Source of the DNA: Pseudomonas sp.
GTDB taxonomy: Bacteria > Pseudomonadota > Gammaproteobacteria > Pseudomonadales > Pseudomonadaceae
NCBI RefSeq assembly: GCF_030684895.1
Contig: NZ_JAUXXP010000010.1
Location: forward strand, 1 to 55,487
Direction of reading: 5' to 3'
Length of the DNA: 55,487 nt
The position numbers and the translations under genes were made by a program. This document shows, in pieces, positions 1 to 9,050 of this stretch (its first letter is position 1; each line of letters begins with the position of its first letter). The notes under the pieces were generated by a model that ran no database searches, was not told the origin of the DNA, and was given only the letters and a program-made list of their open reading frames with translations.

Positions 1-79
1 CCCGAACTCAGTAGTGAAACGATGCATCGCCGATGGTAGTGTGGGGTTTCCCCATGTGAGAGTAGGTCATCGTCAAGCA
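1..79 (+). rRNA. rrf: 5S ribosomal RNA, 3' part
   Basis: The first 79 bases match the 3' two thirds of a pseudomonad 5S rRNA: the GATGGTAGTGTGGGG stretch, then GAGAGTAGGTCATCGTCAAGC, the strand that pairs with the 5' end of the molecule. The 5' part lies outside the window, so this is the tail of a ribosomal RNA operon read on the plus strand. The exact 3' end (78-80) is estimated from the usual closing stem. Confidence 0.95.
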
Positions 80-87
80 CCTATACC

Positions 88-125
88 AAAACCCCCGATC
101 AGGAAACTGGTCGGGGGTTTTACTT
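88..125 (+). terminator. rRNA operon terminator
   Basis: An 11-base perfect stem, AAAACCCCCGA (88-98) against TCGGGGGTTTT (111-121), encloses a short loop and ends in a T run nine bases after the 5S end. It is a textbook factor-independent terminator. Confidence 0.93.
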
Positions 126-223
126 TGTGCGCCGAAAACAAACCACGCACAGGTGAGCCTTTGATAGGCAACTAAACAGCGCGTGGCTATGATGCCTGGA
201 CGCACTTTTATCAGGGTTCTTCT

Positions 224-883
224 ATGGCTGGTCCGGCACTCTCGGAGCCAATTTCCGCACTTGAGCTTAAGCAGCTGATTGCTTGTCATGAGTGCGATCT
301 GCTGTTGCGCAGACCTGATGCGGGCGCAGGTGAGCGGGTTGAGTGCCCACGCTGTGGCTATGAGCTGTACACCCATCGTACACAGGTTGTGCGCCGCAGC
401 ATGGCGTTGGTGGTTGCGGCGTTGTTGTTGTATGTGCCGGCCAATTTCTTGCCGATCATGCAGCTCAACCTGCTTGGGCAGGCGACTGAGGACACCGTCT
501 GGACGGGCGTGCTCGGGCTGTATAACAGCGGTATGCAGAGTGTCGCCGTGGTGGTGTTCCTCTGCAGCATGGCGGTGCCGCTGCTCAAGCTGTTGTGCCA
601 GTTCGCTGTGCTGTTGAGTATCCGTCTGGATATTGGCCGCAGTTATGGTCTGCTGCTCTATCGCATTTATCACCATATGCGTGAGTGGGGCATGCTTGAG
701 GTCTACCTGATGGGCATCCTGGTGGCGATTGTGAAGCTGGTCGATCTCGCCGAGCTGAGCATCGGTCTGGGGCTGCTGTGCTTTGTTGCGCTGTTACTGG
801 TTCAGGTCTGGCTGGAGGTGACGATGTCGCCGCATCAGATCTGGGAAGCCTTGTCGGGAGAGGATGCACATGCGGGCGATTGA
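224..883 (+). CDS. pqiA: PqiA-family membrane protein, first half
   Basis: A 219-residue inner-membrane protein of the paraquat-inducible protein A family. A cysteine pair CHEC (about residues 23-26) and a second pair CPRC (about 44-47) form the zinc-ribbon-like head typical of PqiA domains. Four hydrophobic segments follow, the first containing PANFLPIM, a signature of the family. PqiA and YebS/LetA in E. coli contain two such units in one chain; here each unit has its own gene, and this one overlaps the next. Known family members work with an MCE protein in moving lipid between the membranes, and the MCE gene two genes downstream supports the same role here. Confidence 0.88.
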   Translation: MAGPALSEPISALELKQLIACHECDLLLRRPDAGAGERVECPRCGYELYTHRTQVVRRSMALVVAALLLYVPANFLPIMQLNLLGQATEDTVWTGVLGLYNSGMQSVAVVVFLCSMAVPLLKLLCQFAVLLSIRLDIGRSYGLLLYRIYHHMREWGMLEVYLMGILVAIVKLVDLAELSIGLGLLCFVALLLVQVWLEVTMSPHQIWEALSGEDAHAGD

Positions 884-1493
884 TGCCGGGTTGTTGATTT
901 GCCATGAATGTCACCAGCTCAATCCGCAGCAGCCGGACAGCGACAAGCAGTTCTGCACGCGCTGCGGTGGGCATGTGCATGCACGCCGCCCCAATAGTCT
1001 GGTGCGCACCTGGGCGTTGTTGCTGACGGCTGCGGTGTTGTATATCCCGGCCAATCTACTGCCTATCATGACGGTCAATTCGTTAGGCAAGGGTCAGTCC
1101 GATACCATCATGTCGGGCGTTATCGAACTGGTGAATTACGGCATGCTGCCGATTGCGGCGGTGGTATTTGTTGCCAGCATCCTAGTGCCGACGTTCAAAC
1201 TGGTCGGTATTGCTCTGCTGCTTTATTCGGTACAGCGCCATCAACCGATGTCGGCGCGTCAGCGGATACTGATGTACCGCTTTATTGAATGGATCGGGCG
1301 CTGGTCGATGCTGGATATTTTTGTCATCGCGATTCTGGTGGCTGTGGTCAATTTCGGCAGTTTGGCGAGCATTGTGCCCGGTTATGGTGCCATCGCTTTT
1401 GCCAGCGTAGTGGTGCTGACCATGCTGGCCGCTTTAACCTTTGACCCTCGCTTGATATGGGATAACACGGACTCGGATGAAGACCATGAATGA
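870..1493 (+). CDS. pqiA: PqiA-family membrane protein, second half
   Basis: A 207-residue protein built like its upstream neighbour: CHEC and CTRC cysteine pairs, then about four membrane segments beginning with the PANLLPIM signature. I chose ATG 870 because GGGAGAGG lies at 856-863, well spaced for it; ATG 864 would overlap that site. The start lies inside the end of the previous gene (stop 881-883), so the two are translationally coupled. Together they equal the two halves of a single-chain PqiA/LetA, which suggests gene fission or an ancestral two-subunit form. Confidence 0.87.
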   Translation: MRAIDAGLLICHECHQLNPQQPDSDKQFCTRCGGHVHARRPNSLVRTWALLLTAAVLYIPANLLPIMTVNSLGKGQSDTIMSGVIELVNYGMLPIAAVVFVASILVPTFKLVGIALLLYSVQRHQPMSARQRILMYRFIEWIGRWSMLDIFVIAILVAVVNFGSLASIVPGYGAIAFASVVVLTMLAALTFDPRLIWDNTDSDEDHE

Positions 1494-3789
1494 TTTGCCG
1501 TTGGCCAAGGCGCGCCCTGCTTCAAACTGGTCGGCTATCTGGGTATTACCGTTGATCGCGTTACTTATCGGTGGCTGGCTGGGGTGGCGTGCCTACAGTG
1601 AAGCCGGTATCGAAGTGCAGGTGATGTTCGCCAGTGGTGACGGTATTCAGCCAGGCAAGACCGAGGTGATTTTCAAGGGTATGCCGATCGGCAAGGTCAC
1701 CGCTTTAGAGCTGGATGACAGCGGTGAACGACGTGGTGTGCGCGCGACCCTGGAAATGGACAAGCGGGTTGAGCAGTACCTGCGTAGTAACACGCGCTTC
1801 TGGCTGGTTAAACCGAGTGTGTCACTGGCGGGCATCACCGGGTTGGAAACCCTGGTGTCGGGTAACTACATTACCGCCAGCCCCGGTGATGGTGAACCTA
1901 CGCGTGAATTTACTGCGCTGAGTGAGCCGCCACCCTTGGCTGACAACGCGCCTGGTTTGCACCTGACCCTCAAGGCCGAGCGCCTGGGTTCACTCAATCG
2001 TGATAGCCCGGTGTTCTACAAGCAGATCCAGGTGGGCCGGGTGAAGAGTTATGCCTTGATTGACGATCAGACCTTGGTCGAGATTAAGCTATTTATCGAA
2101 CCGCAGTTTGCCTCTCTGGTGCGTAAACACACACGTTTCTGGAATGCCAGCGGCGTCTCCATTGATGCGGGTTTATCTGGGGTGAAGGTACGTACCGAGT
2201 CCCTTGCGAGCATTGTTGCTGGTGGGATTGCCTTTGCCACGCCGGAGCATCGCAAGGACAGTCCGCCGACTGACCCGAGTTTGCCGTTTCGTCTGTACGA
2301 AGACTTCGATAGCGCCCAGGCGGGAATTCGCGTATCGCTCAAACTGCATGATTTCGATGGGCTGGAGCCGGGTCGTACGCCGGTGATGTACAAGGGTATC
2401 CAGGTCGGTCACATGAAAACCTTCAAAATCGATCAGGATCTCAGCGGGGCGCAGGTGGAGCTGATGCTCGACCCTCGTACGGAGGACTATCTGGTTGAAG
2501 GCACAGACTTCTGGGTGGTCAAACCGTCGATTTCTCTGGCCGGAATAACCGGTCTGGAGGCCCTGGTCAAGGGCAACTACATTGCCCTTAGACCTGGCGA
2601 TAAGGGCAATGCGCCGATGCGTGATTTTGTTGCCAGAGCCAAGGCGCCACCTCTTGACCTGTCTGCCCCGGGTTTGCATCTCGTGTTGTTCAGCGACACC
2701 CGTGGCTCTCTGGAAGTGGACAGCCCGGTACTGTTCAAGCAAGTCAAGGTTGGCACGGTGCAGAGTTTCCAGCTGTCGCGTGATAACAAGCAGGTGGCCT
2801 TTGGCGTGCATATTGAGCCGGAGTACGCCCATCTGGTGAATAACAGCACACGTTTCTGGAATGCCAGCGGTATTACCTTGAAGGGTGGCTTGTCGGGTGT
2901 CGAGGTCAAAAGCGAGTCGTTGCAGACTCTGTTGGCTGGCGGGATTAGTTTCGAAACCCCTGATCCCACAGCACCCAAGGATGGTAAGCGGGTGCAACGC
3001 TTCAATCTTTACAGCAGCCAGGAAAGTGCATTGGAGAAGGGGGTTGCCCTGACCATTCGAGTTGCCAGAGGTGATGGCTTGAGCCCAGGTACGGCAATTC
3101 GCTACAAGGGGCTGGATGTGGGCAAGGTGGAGCGAATCGAGCTGACCGACGATCTGCAGGCGGTGATCCTCCACGCTCGGGTAACCCAGGCGACGCAGCA
3201 GATTGCCCGTGTGGGGACGCAGTTCTGGGTGGTCAAGCCGGAGGTCAGTCTGACTCGAGCGGCTAACCTGGAAACTCTGGTCACTGGTCAATATCTGGAG
3301 GTACAGCCCTCTATCCAGAAGGGGGCTGCGCAGTTGAGCTTTACCGCAGCCGAGGCGCAGCCGAAAGCCAATGTTCCTGAACAGGGGCTGCGCTTGGTAT
3401 TGAGTGCGGCGCGGCGGGGTTCGATCAAGCCCGGTGTAGTGGTCAGTTACCGTGAAGTGCCGGTGGGTAAGGTGACGGATTTTGAACTTGGCCCGACCTC
3501 GGATCGGGTGCTGATTCATGTGCTGATCGAGCCGCGTTATGCGCCGCTGGTACGCAGCGGTAGCCGTTTCTGGAATGCCAGCGGCATTGGTGTGGATGCC
3601 GGTCTGTTCAGTGGCGTGAAGGTGCGCACCGAGTCGCTGGAAGCTCTGCTGGAGGGCGGCATCGCCTTCGCCTCGCCGAATAACCCGGAGATGGGTGGGC
3701 CGGCGCAGCCAGGGCAGACCTTTGCCTTGTACGATGAGGTGAAGGAAGAGTGGTTGCGCTGGGCACCGAAGATAGCGCTGGAGAAATAA
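1477..3789 (+). CDS. pqiB: Six-domain MCE (PqiB/LetB-like) lipid transport protein
   Basis: A 770-residue protein with one N-terminal membrane anchor (about residues 20-40) and six MCE (mammalian cell entry) domains starting near residues 44, 160, 283, 400, 522 and 638. Family members stack MCE rings into a periplasmic tunnel that carries lipids between inner and outer membrane. E. coli PqiB has three domains and LetB seven, so six is intermediate. Odd domains carry a FW-VVKPSVSLAGITGLE type segment and even ones FWNASG followed by SGVKVRTESL, so the protein is three copies of a two-domain unit. It overlaps the preceding pqiA by 17 bases. An alternative start is ATG 1486. No PqiC lipoprotein gene is visible. 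Confidence 0.88.
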   Translation: MKTMNDLPLAKARPASNWSAIWVLPLIALLIGGWLGWRAYSEAGIEVQVMFASGDGIQPGKTEVIFKGMPIGKVTALELDDSGERRGVRATLEMDKRVEQYLRSNTRFWLVKPSVSLAGITGLETLVSGNYITASPGDGEPTREFTALSEPPPLADNAPGLHLTLKAERLGSLNRDSPVFYKQIQVGRVKSYALIDDQTLVEIKLFIEPQFASLVRKHTRFWNASGVSIDAGLSGVKVRTESLASIVAGGIAFATPEHRKDSPPTDPSLPFRLYEDFDSAQAGIRVSLKLHDFDGLEPGRTPVMYKGIQVGHMKTFKIDQDLSGAQVELMLDPRTEDYLVEGTDFWVVKPSISLAGITGLEALVKGNYIALRPGDKGNAPMRDFVARAKAPPLDLSAPGLHLVLFSDTRGSLEVDSPVLFKQVKVGTVQSFQLSRDNKQVAFGVHIEPEYAHLVNNSTRFWNASGITLKGGLSGVEVKSESLQTLLAGGISFETPDPTAPKDGKRVQRFNLYSSQESALEKGVALTIRVARGDGLSPGTAIRYKGLDVGKVERIELTDDLQAVILHARVTQATQQIARVGTQFWVVKPEVSLTRAANLETLVTGQYLEVQPSIQKGAAQLSFTAAEAQPKANVPEQGLRLVLSAARRGSIKPGVVVSYREVPVGKVTDFELGPTSDRVLIHVLIEPRYAPLVRSGSRFWNASGIGVDAGLFSGVKVRTESLEALLEGGIAFASPNNPEMGGPAQPGQTFALYDEVKEEWLRWAPKIALEK

Positions 3790-3792
3790 CCG

Positions 3793-3823
3793 ACAAGGGC
3801 CGCAATTGCGGCCCTTGTGTTTT
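3793..3823 (+). terminator. Terminator of the pqi operon
   Basis: Perfect stem ACAAGGGCCGC (3793-3803) with GCGGCCCTTGT (3808-3818) around an AATT loop, followed by GTTTT. It lies just after the MCE gene stop and separates it from the converging mksB gene. Confidence 0.92.
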
Positions 3824-3841
3824 ATGGCGGGTGAGCCGGCG

Positions 3842-6676
3842 TTAGGCTGGCTCGGTGGCTGCGGTTGTGGTTTCAGCCTTGCTTTTGGCGTTATCGCGAC
3901 GCTGGATATATTTCCAATCCGCTTCATCGATATAGATGCCGTTCGGCCCGCTGCCGCCTTCCAGGTCGATGGCCACATGGGCCGAGACCTGCGGTTTGAC
4001 TGACGCCAGGATCGGTACAAAGCCGAGCTGCAGACTGGTTTCGATCAGCGCCTGCTGGTTCTTCTCATCGATATCCGCCGCTTCGTCCAGGTAGTAAGGC
4101 AGACGCACCTTGCCGGCCTGATCGCGGTCCATCAGGTGCAGCAACAGGTACATGTTGGTCAGCGCCTTGATGGTCATGGTGGTGCCGTTGGACGCCGCGC
4201 CATCGATATCGGTGTGGATTACCGGTTGGCCGTGCACCTTGGTAATCTCGAAGGCCAGTTCAAACAGGTCCTTCAAGCCCAACTGGTTATGGTTGGCTGC
4301 CACCAGGCGTGAGAGGTAGTCCTTGGCTTCCTCGTTCTTGCTGTCCTGCTCGCTGCTTTGCTGCAGGTCGAACACCGAGAGGGTTTCGCCTTCTTCGTAC
4401 TGGCCGGCGCTGTGGATAATCTGGTCGATATGCTTAAGCGCGTCCTTGTTCGGTGCGAGGACGATGCGGAAGCTTTCCAGGTTGGACACCTGACGTTTGT
4501 TGATCTCGCGGTTGAACAGCGCCAGCTGGTGTTCCAGGTTGTCGTAGTCGCTGCGGATATTGCGCAAGGTGCGGGCGATATCGGTAACCGCCGCGCGACG
4601 TGCCTTGGCCAGGGTGATGGCTTCGTCCTGGCGGTGGGCGTAGGCGTTGACCAGCAGATGCAGGCGGCGCTCGACGTCATCCTCGCTGTCGAACTTGGCC
4701 ACGCCTTTCAGGCGCACTTGTGCGTAAAGCGCCTCGATCTGCCCGTCGACCCGTTGCAGGCCCTGCCAGGCGTCTTGATAGTCATTGAGCAGCGGCAGCA
4801 GGTTGTCCAGGCTGTCATCCACTGGGTCGGTAAACGGCGTGCCGAACGGCAGGTTGGCCGGCAGCAGCTGCCGGCGGCGCAGGGCGTCTTCCAGGGTGCG
4901 CTCCTTGGCTTCCAGGTCGGCGAGCTGACGGCCGACCAATTGCAGCTTGGCGGAAAGCTGCTGTACGCGCTCGGTAAAGGCATCGGAGGCGCGCTTGAGT
5001 TCGTCCTGGGCGGCTTCCAACTGGGCCAGCTGCTCCAGTTTCTGCGGCTCTTCTACGGCCAGGGTTTGGCTTTTGCGGAAGTCTTCCAGGGCTTTCTGCG
5101 CGTCCAGTACGGCCTGGTAGAACTGCTCGGCCTGGGCCTTGCTCGCGGCGCGGTCGGAGGCTACGGCCTGCTGGGTTTTTAGCTGTTTGTATTCTCGGTC
5201 GAGGCGGTCTTTCTGGTCGCGCAAAGCGGCGCGGTCGGCCAGGGCCTGCAGGGCTGGCGGCTCGATATGCGAGAGGTCGATAGTCAGGCCGGGCACTTCG
5301 AAGTGCTCGCCCTTGAAGCCGTCGAGGATGGCTTCAAGGGATTTGACCCAGGCGTCGCCCTCGGCGACCTGAATGCCTTTCTCACCCAGCGGCAGGCTGA
5401 ACAACTGGCCGTTAAACAGGCGCATCAGGCGGTCGACATCGGCCTGGCTGAATTCTTCACGCAGGCGTGAGTAGCTGTTGTTGTCGGCGTGTTCGAGCTG
5501 CTGTTTGACTGATTTCAGGCGTTTTTCCAGATCGCGCAGGCGCTCATCCAAATCCTCGGCGGAGAACTGCCGGGATTGCGCCAGGGCTCCCGCCAGCTCG
5601 TCGTGGGCGTCCTTGGCAGCCAGCAGCTGCTCTTCCAGCACCTTGGCATCAGTGACCAGGGCGAAGCGGTTTTTCAGTACCGACAGCTCGCCGAGCCAGC
5701 GTTGGATTTCGCTGATTTCGCGCTCCATACGCATCAGCTCCTGGGTGCCGCCGCGTTGCTCCTGCTGCAGGCCGTCCTGCTCGCCACGGTAGTGTTCGGC
5801 CTGGATCACCAGTTCCTCGCGGCGCGCGCCGGCGTAGTCCTGCCAGGTGCCGAGCAGTGAGTCGAGCAGCGGCGAGAGGCGGTGCAGTTTGCCGCGTAGC
5901 AGCTCGCGCTGGGCCACACCGGCTGCCAGGGCTTCGATCAAGGGGCCGGCGGTGACCAGCGCTTGGTAGTCCTGCTCCATGCGCCGCACATCACGGAAGG
6001 CTTCTTCGGTGGCGGCGATATAGTCGACGCTGCCCGAGCGCAGGCTGTGCTCGAAGGCGTCGAGAAACAGCTGCTTAAGCTTGGCCGCAGTAATCTCGCG
6101 CATATGCAGCAGGTTGATAAACAGCGCGCGGAAGGTCTTCAGGCTCTGCTCGCTGGTGGAGCGCAGCGGGATCAGGGTCAGGTCCAGCGGAATCGAGGTA
6201 TGCCCGCCGACCAGCAGACGGCGCAGTTCCTCGGGTTTCAGCTCGTAGGCCTTGATGCCGTCGCGTTCCAGTGCGTTGAACAGCTCGCGCTGACGCAGGC
6301 AGGTGCCATTCTTCTGGTAGTGCTCAAGGTTCAGGGTGCCCTGGTAGGCGAAGAACTGGTGGCCGAAGCCGCCGCCCGGGCCGCGCCCGGCCACGCCGAT
6401 CACGTGAGGGCCGTGGGGCAGGACGACTTCGACGAGGATATAGCTGGTGTCGCTGGCGAAGTAGAACTTGCGCGACTGTTCCAGGCTGTACTTGCCGAAG
6501 CTCATATCGGACATGCGCGCCAGAATCGGAAACTGCAAGGCGTTGATCGAGGCGGATTTACCGAGGTTGTTGGCCCCGTACACCGACAGCGGGTTTTCCA
6601 GCGGGAACAGGCCGAGGCTGTAGCCGGCGGTATTCAGTAGGGCGAAGCGGCGGATGCCGTAGCGTTCCTGGCTCAT
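3842..6676 (-). CDS. mksB: Condensin subunit MksB (SMC/MukB-like ATPase)
   Basis: A 944-residue SMC-like ATPase, much shorter than MukB (about 1,480 residues), as in MksB proteins. The Walker A segment GANNLGKSAS lies near residues 34-43. Long heptad-rich coiled coil fills about 240-700, and the C-terminal head has a signature-like SNGTTMT near 829 and the Walker B segment YYLDEAAD at 861-868. MksB with MksE and the kleisin MksF forms a bacterial condensin that helps chromosome organisation and segregation. The start ATG overlaps the mksE stop by four bases. No mksG/jetD nuclease gene is adjacent, which argues for a chromosome-maintenance Mks system rather than a plasmid-cutting Wadjet. Confidence 0.9.
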   Translation of the reverse strand: MSQERYGIRRFALLNTAGYSLGLFPLENPLSVYGANNLGKSASINALQFPILARMSDMSFGKYSLEQSRKFYFASDTSYILVEVVLPHGPHVIGVAGRGPGGGFGHQFFAYQGTLNLEHYQKNGTCLRQRELFNALERDGIKAYELKPEELRRLLVGGHTSIPLDLTLIPLRSTSEQSLKTFRALFINLLHMREITAAKLKQLFLDAFEHSLRSGSVDYIAATEEAFRDVRRMEQDYQALVTAGPLIEALAAGVAQRELLRGKLHRLSPLLDSLLGTWQDYAGARREELVIQAEHYRGEQDGLQQEQRGGTQELMRMEREISEIQRWLGELSVLKNRFALVTDAKVLEEQLLAAKDAHDELAGALAQSRQFSAEDLDERLRDLEKRLKSVKQQLEHADNNSYSRLREEFSQADVDRLMRLFNGQLFSLPLGEKGIQVAEGDAWVKSLEAILDGFKGEHFEVPGLTIDLSHIEPPALQALADRAALRDQKDRLDREYKQLKTQQAVASDRAASKAQAEQFYQAVLDAQKALEDFRKSQTLAVEEPQKLEQLAQLEAAQDELKRASDAFTERVQQLSAKLQLVGRQLADLEAKERTLEDALRRRQLLPANLPFGTPFTDPVDDSLDNLLPLLNDYQDAWQGLQRVDGQIEALYAQVRLKGVAKFDSEDDVERRLHLLVNAYAHRQDEAITLAKARRAAVTDIARTLRNIRSDYDNLEHQLALFNREINKRQVSNLESFRIVLAPNKDALKHIDQIIHSAGQYEEGETLSVFDLQQSSEQDSKNEEAKDYLSRLVAANHNQLGLKDLFELAFEITKVHGQPVIHTDIDGAASNGTTMTIKALTNMYLLLHLMDRDQAGKVRLPYYLDEAADIDEKNQQALIETSLQLGFVPILASVKPQVSAHVAIDLEGGSGPNGIYIDEADWKYIQRRDNAKSKAETTTAATEPA

Positions 6677-7368
6677 GCGAGGGTCTCCTGGGCGTCACGT
6701 CCTTCGGCCATGGCGCGGGCCAGGGCGTCTTCTTCGGATTCGTCGGTATCCGTTTCGCTGAGGCTGATGATTTCCTCTTCGGCCTCCTCATCCAGCAGCA
6801 CCGGCGTTGGCAGCGGCAGGCTGCTGTGCAGGGTGGCGGCCAGGTCACGGTCCTGCTGCACGGAGAGGCAGACATCGAGGAAGCGGTGCATCGGCGCGAG
6901 AAAGCGGTAGATGCCGTTGTCTTCGCTGGCAAAGCCCAGCTGGGTCAGACGGCGCATGATTTTTTCTTCTAGCTCCTCAACGGTAGTGACTTCGGCCTGC
7001 AGGAACAGGTCGCGGTACTTCTCCAGCAGCGCCGGCAGTTCATCACGGCCGAGGCTGCCGCCGTCGAGCACGGCCAGCGGGTCGCGGCCCTGATCGGCCA
7101 GGTGTTCCACCAGAATAAAGGTGAACAGCGCCAGGCGCTGGGCGGTCTTGTTGACCTGCGCACCCATCTGCTCGGGGACGAAGTAGTAAAAGCCGCGGCT
7201 GTCGCAGGTCAGTTCATAGCCCAGGGCCTTGAACAGACCGCGGTACTGGTCCTGCTGGCTGGCCAGCTGGGTGTAGAGCTCCGGGTTGCTGCGGCTGATG
7301 TGGTAGCCCTTGAACAGCTCACGGAAGATCGGGGCGAGCTGGGTCAGTTCTTTTAGATCGATATTCAT
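6673..7368 (-). CDS. mksE: Condensin subunit MksE
   Basis: A 231-residue MukE/MksE-like subunit, recognised from its winged-helix-like N-terminal half, its acidic C-terminal tail and its place between the kleisin and ATPase genes. In the family this protein binds the kleisin and modulates the ATPase. The frame is open 30 codons further upstream, but that part runs through a GC-rich palindrome, so I take the ATG at 7368 (MNIDLKEL). It shares four bases with mksB, indicating coupled translation. Confidence 0.85.
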   Translation of the reverse strand: MNIDLKELTQLAPIFRELFKGYHISRSNPELYTQLASQQDQYRGLFKALGYELTCDSRGFYYFVPEQMGAQVNKTAQRLALFTFILVEHLADQGRDPLAVLDGGSLGRDELPALLEKYRDLFLQAEVTTVEELEEKIMRRLTQLGFASEDNGIYRFLAPMHRFLDVCLSVQQDRDLAATLHSSLPLPTPVLLDEEAEEEIISLSETDTDESEEDALARAMAEGRDAQETLA

Positions 7369-7399
7369 GCAGAGGCTCGCAAATCGGTGGGGCTTTGCT

Positions 7400-7500
7400 C
7401 CCCTCTCCCATTTATGGGAGAGGGGCCGGGGGAGAGGGGCTTGAGGGTCGCGTTGCATGGCTCTCCCTCTCCCCAGCCCTCTCCCAGAGGGAGAGGGGGC
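7400..7500. repeat. Paired GC-rich palindromes between mksF and mksE
   Basis: Two stem-loops sit in the 154-base gap between mksF and mksE. The first is CCCCTCTCCCA (7400-7410) with TGGGAGAGGGG (7415-7425). The second is CTCTCCCTCT (7461-7470) with AGAGGGAGAG (7486-7495). They resemble dispersed extragenic palindromes. In an operon whose other junction overlaps, the insertion could alter the MksF:MksE ratio through mRNA stability or partial termination; this is inference. Confidence 0.75.
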
Positions 7501-7522
7501 TGATAGTTGTCTGCCGCAGCCC

Positions 7523-8761
7523 TCATGGCGTACTTCCTATCAGCGAAAAGGAGCTCAGGCTGACCTGATGCTCGCGGGTGAGGTAGTCGCGACGTTCGAG
7601 ACGCTCGCGCTGGAAACGGCCATCGCGGGACAGGCGCGAGAACCAGTAGAGCAATTCGTCGGTGGCGCCTTCGGGCTCCTGTTCCAGCAGCCAGACCATC
7701 AGGTCCGGCAGCGGCAGGGCCTGCTCGCAGCGTTCGATCATCTCCCGCGCCGTGCGTGGCGCGCGGGGTGCTTCGCCCTTGCGGCTGGCATGCGCCTTGG
7801 GGAACTGCGCCGGCTTGGGCTCGAAACGGGCCAGGGCATAGACATAGGCCTCGACCTGCGAAGCGGTGCCGAGGAAGGTGCTTTGCGGGCGACTGAACAG
7901 CGGCAGTGACGCCTGCGGTACTGCGTCCAGGCCCTTCTTGCGGATTGCCGCGAGGGCCAGGGCTGCGCCACGGGTTACGGCGTTATGCCGGCGCGCTTCC
8001 TCGCGCAGCGGCAGCAGCAGTTCGCGGGCGCGGCGCAGGGTCAGCTGGGCGGTGGTCTGCATTTCCAGGATGCGCGCGTGGGTGCGCAGCAGCAGGTCGT
8101 CATCCACCAGTTGGCCGAGGCGCTGCTGTTCGCCCAGCAGGCGCAGCAATACATGCTCGACGCGATAGACGCCCTGCTCGAAGGCGCCGTCGGCGGCCAC
8201 CAGCTGGATCATCGGTTCGACGTATTCATCCCAGGTGGCCAGCACTTCGGCGTAGCGCTGACGCAGCGGAATTTGCCTATCTGAGGTCTTGGCCCGGTCG
8301 GCCACGGCGACCAGGGCCTGCTCGTCGTTGGCAAGCTTCTTCAATACATCGCGCACGCGCATATCGAGCAAACGCAGCTGGCGCGCCAGATCGGCGGCGT
8401 CACGCACCTCGAAGGCATCCTTGATATAACCGGCCAGGCGCTCCAGATGTCGCAAATAGGCTTCGATCTCCAGGCACAGGCCCAGGCGGTGTTCGCGGCG
8501 CAGGTAGGCCAGAAAGTCGTGGATCTGCGCGTTCAGCTCGAAGCGATTCGGGCTCTTGGCCACCGGCACCAGGATATCCAGGCGAATCCACTGATCGAGC
8601 AGGGCGGTGACATCGGTGGGCGTGCCTTCGGGCAACTGCGCGGCCAGCTGATTGCGCAGCTCCACCAGGCTCAGGGTGCCGGCATCGAAGCGCTCGCACA
8701 GCGGCTCTAGCAACGTCCAGTGTTCAGCAAGGGCGCGCAGTACGCGCTTGGGATCAATCAT
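7523..8761 (-). CDS. mksF: Condensin kleisin subunit MksF
   Basis: A 412-residue helical protein resembling the MukF/MksF kleisins, first gene of a minus-strand mksF-mksE-mksB order that I recall from P. aeruginosa PA4686-PA4684. Kleisins bridge the two heads of the SMC dimer. The start MIDPKRVLRALAEHW at 8761 has GGAG upstream. The frame is open further from a TTG at 8812, which I reject because it lacks a ribosome site. The identification rests on neighbours and general resemblance more than on a sharp motif. Confidence 0.85.
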   Translation of the reverse strand: MIDPKRVLRALAEHWTLLEPLCERFDAGTLSLVELRNQLAAQLPEGTPTDVTALLDQWIRLDILVPVAKSPNRFELNAQIHDFLAYLRREHRLGLCLEIEAYLRHLERLAGYIKDAFEVRDAADLARQLRLLDMRVRDVLKKLANDEQALVAVADRAKTSDRQIPLRQRYAEVLATWDEYVEPMIQLVAADGAFEQGVYRVEHVLLRLLGEQQRLGQLVDDDLLLRTHARILEMQTTAQLTLRRARELLLPLREEARRHNAVTRGAALALAAIRKKGLDAVPQASLPLFSRPQSTFLGTASQVEAYVYALARFEPKPAQFPKAHASRKGEAPRAPRTAREMIERCEQALPLPDLMVWLLEQEPEGATDELLYWFSRLSRDGRFQRERLERRDYLTREHQVSLSSFSLIGSTP

Positions 8762-9050
8762 CGGGGCATCCGCTCCGCGGGCTTTTCGCAAAAAACGCCG
8801 ATTGTACTGCAAGCCGTGGCCAAGGCTTGAGTGTCAGTCATCGTCTGTTCGCAGTTGCCTGCGCGCGTGTAACCCAGGGTGTGGTGATGGGTAACAGCGT
8901 GGCGGCGCTTTGCTGTGCGGTTGGGGCAGATTTTCGAGGATTTCTCGACTATGGGTCGGCACGTTTAGCCAGCCGGCTTTTTATAGTGCTAATCAAGGCG
9001 TGGAGCCCCCAGGGCTCTGCCATTCAAATAAGAACGACAGGGAATCAGCC

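Noticed and set aside
2173..4020. A 615-codon open frame on the minus strand inside the MCE gene
   Set aside because: It is antisense to a well-supported gene with clear domains, shows low-complexity His/Gln/Arg-rich translation, and has no ribosome site or family resemblance; long antisense frames are common in high-GC DNA.
3842..8761. A Wadjet-type plasmid defence system
   Set aside because: The mksFEB order resembles jetABC, but no jetD/mksG topoisomerase-VI-like nuclease gene is adjacent; the neighbours are pqi genes and the secreted cluster. A chromosomal Mks condensin is the simpler reading.
8982..8987. TATAGT as -10 element for the secreted-protein cluster
   Set aside because: No acceptable -35 hexamer lies 15-19 bases upstream, so I do not list a promoter there.
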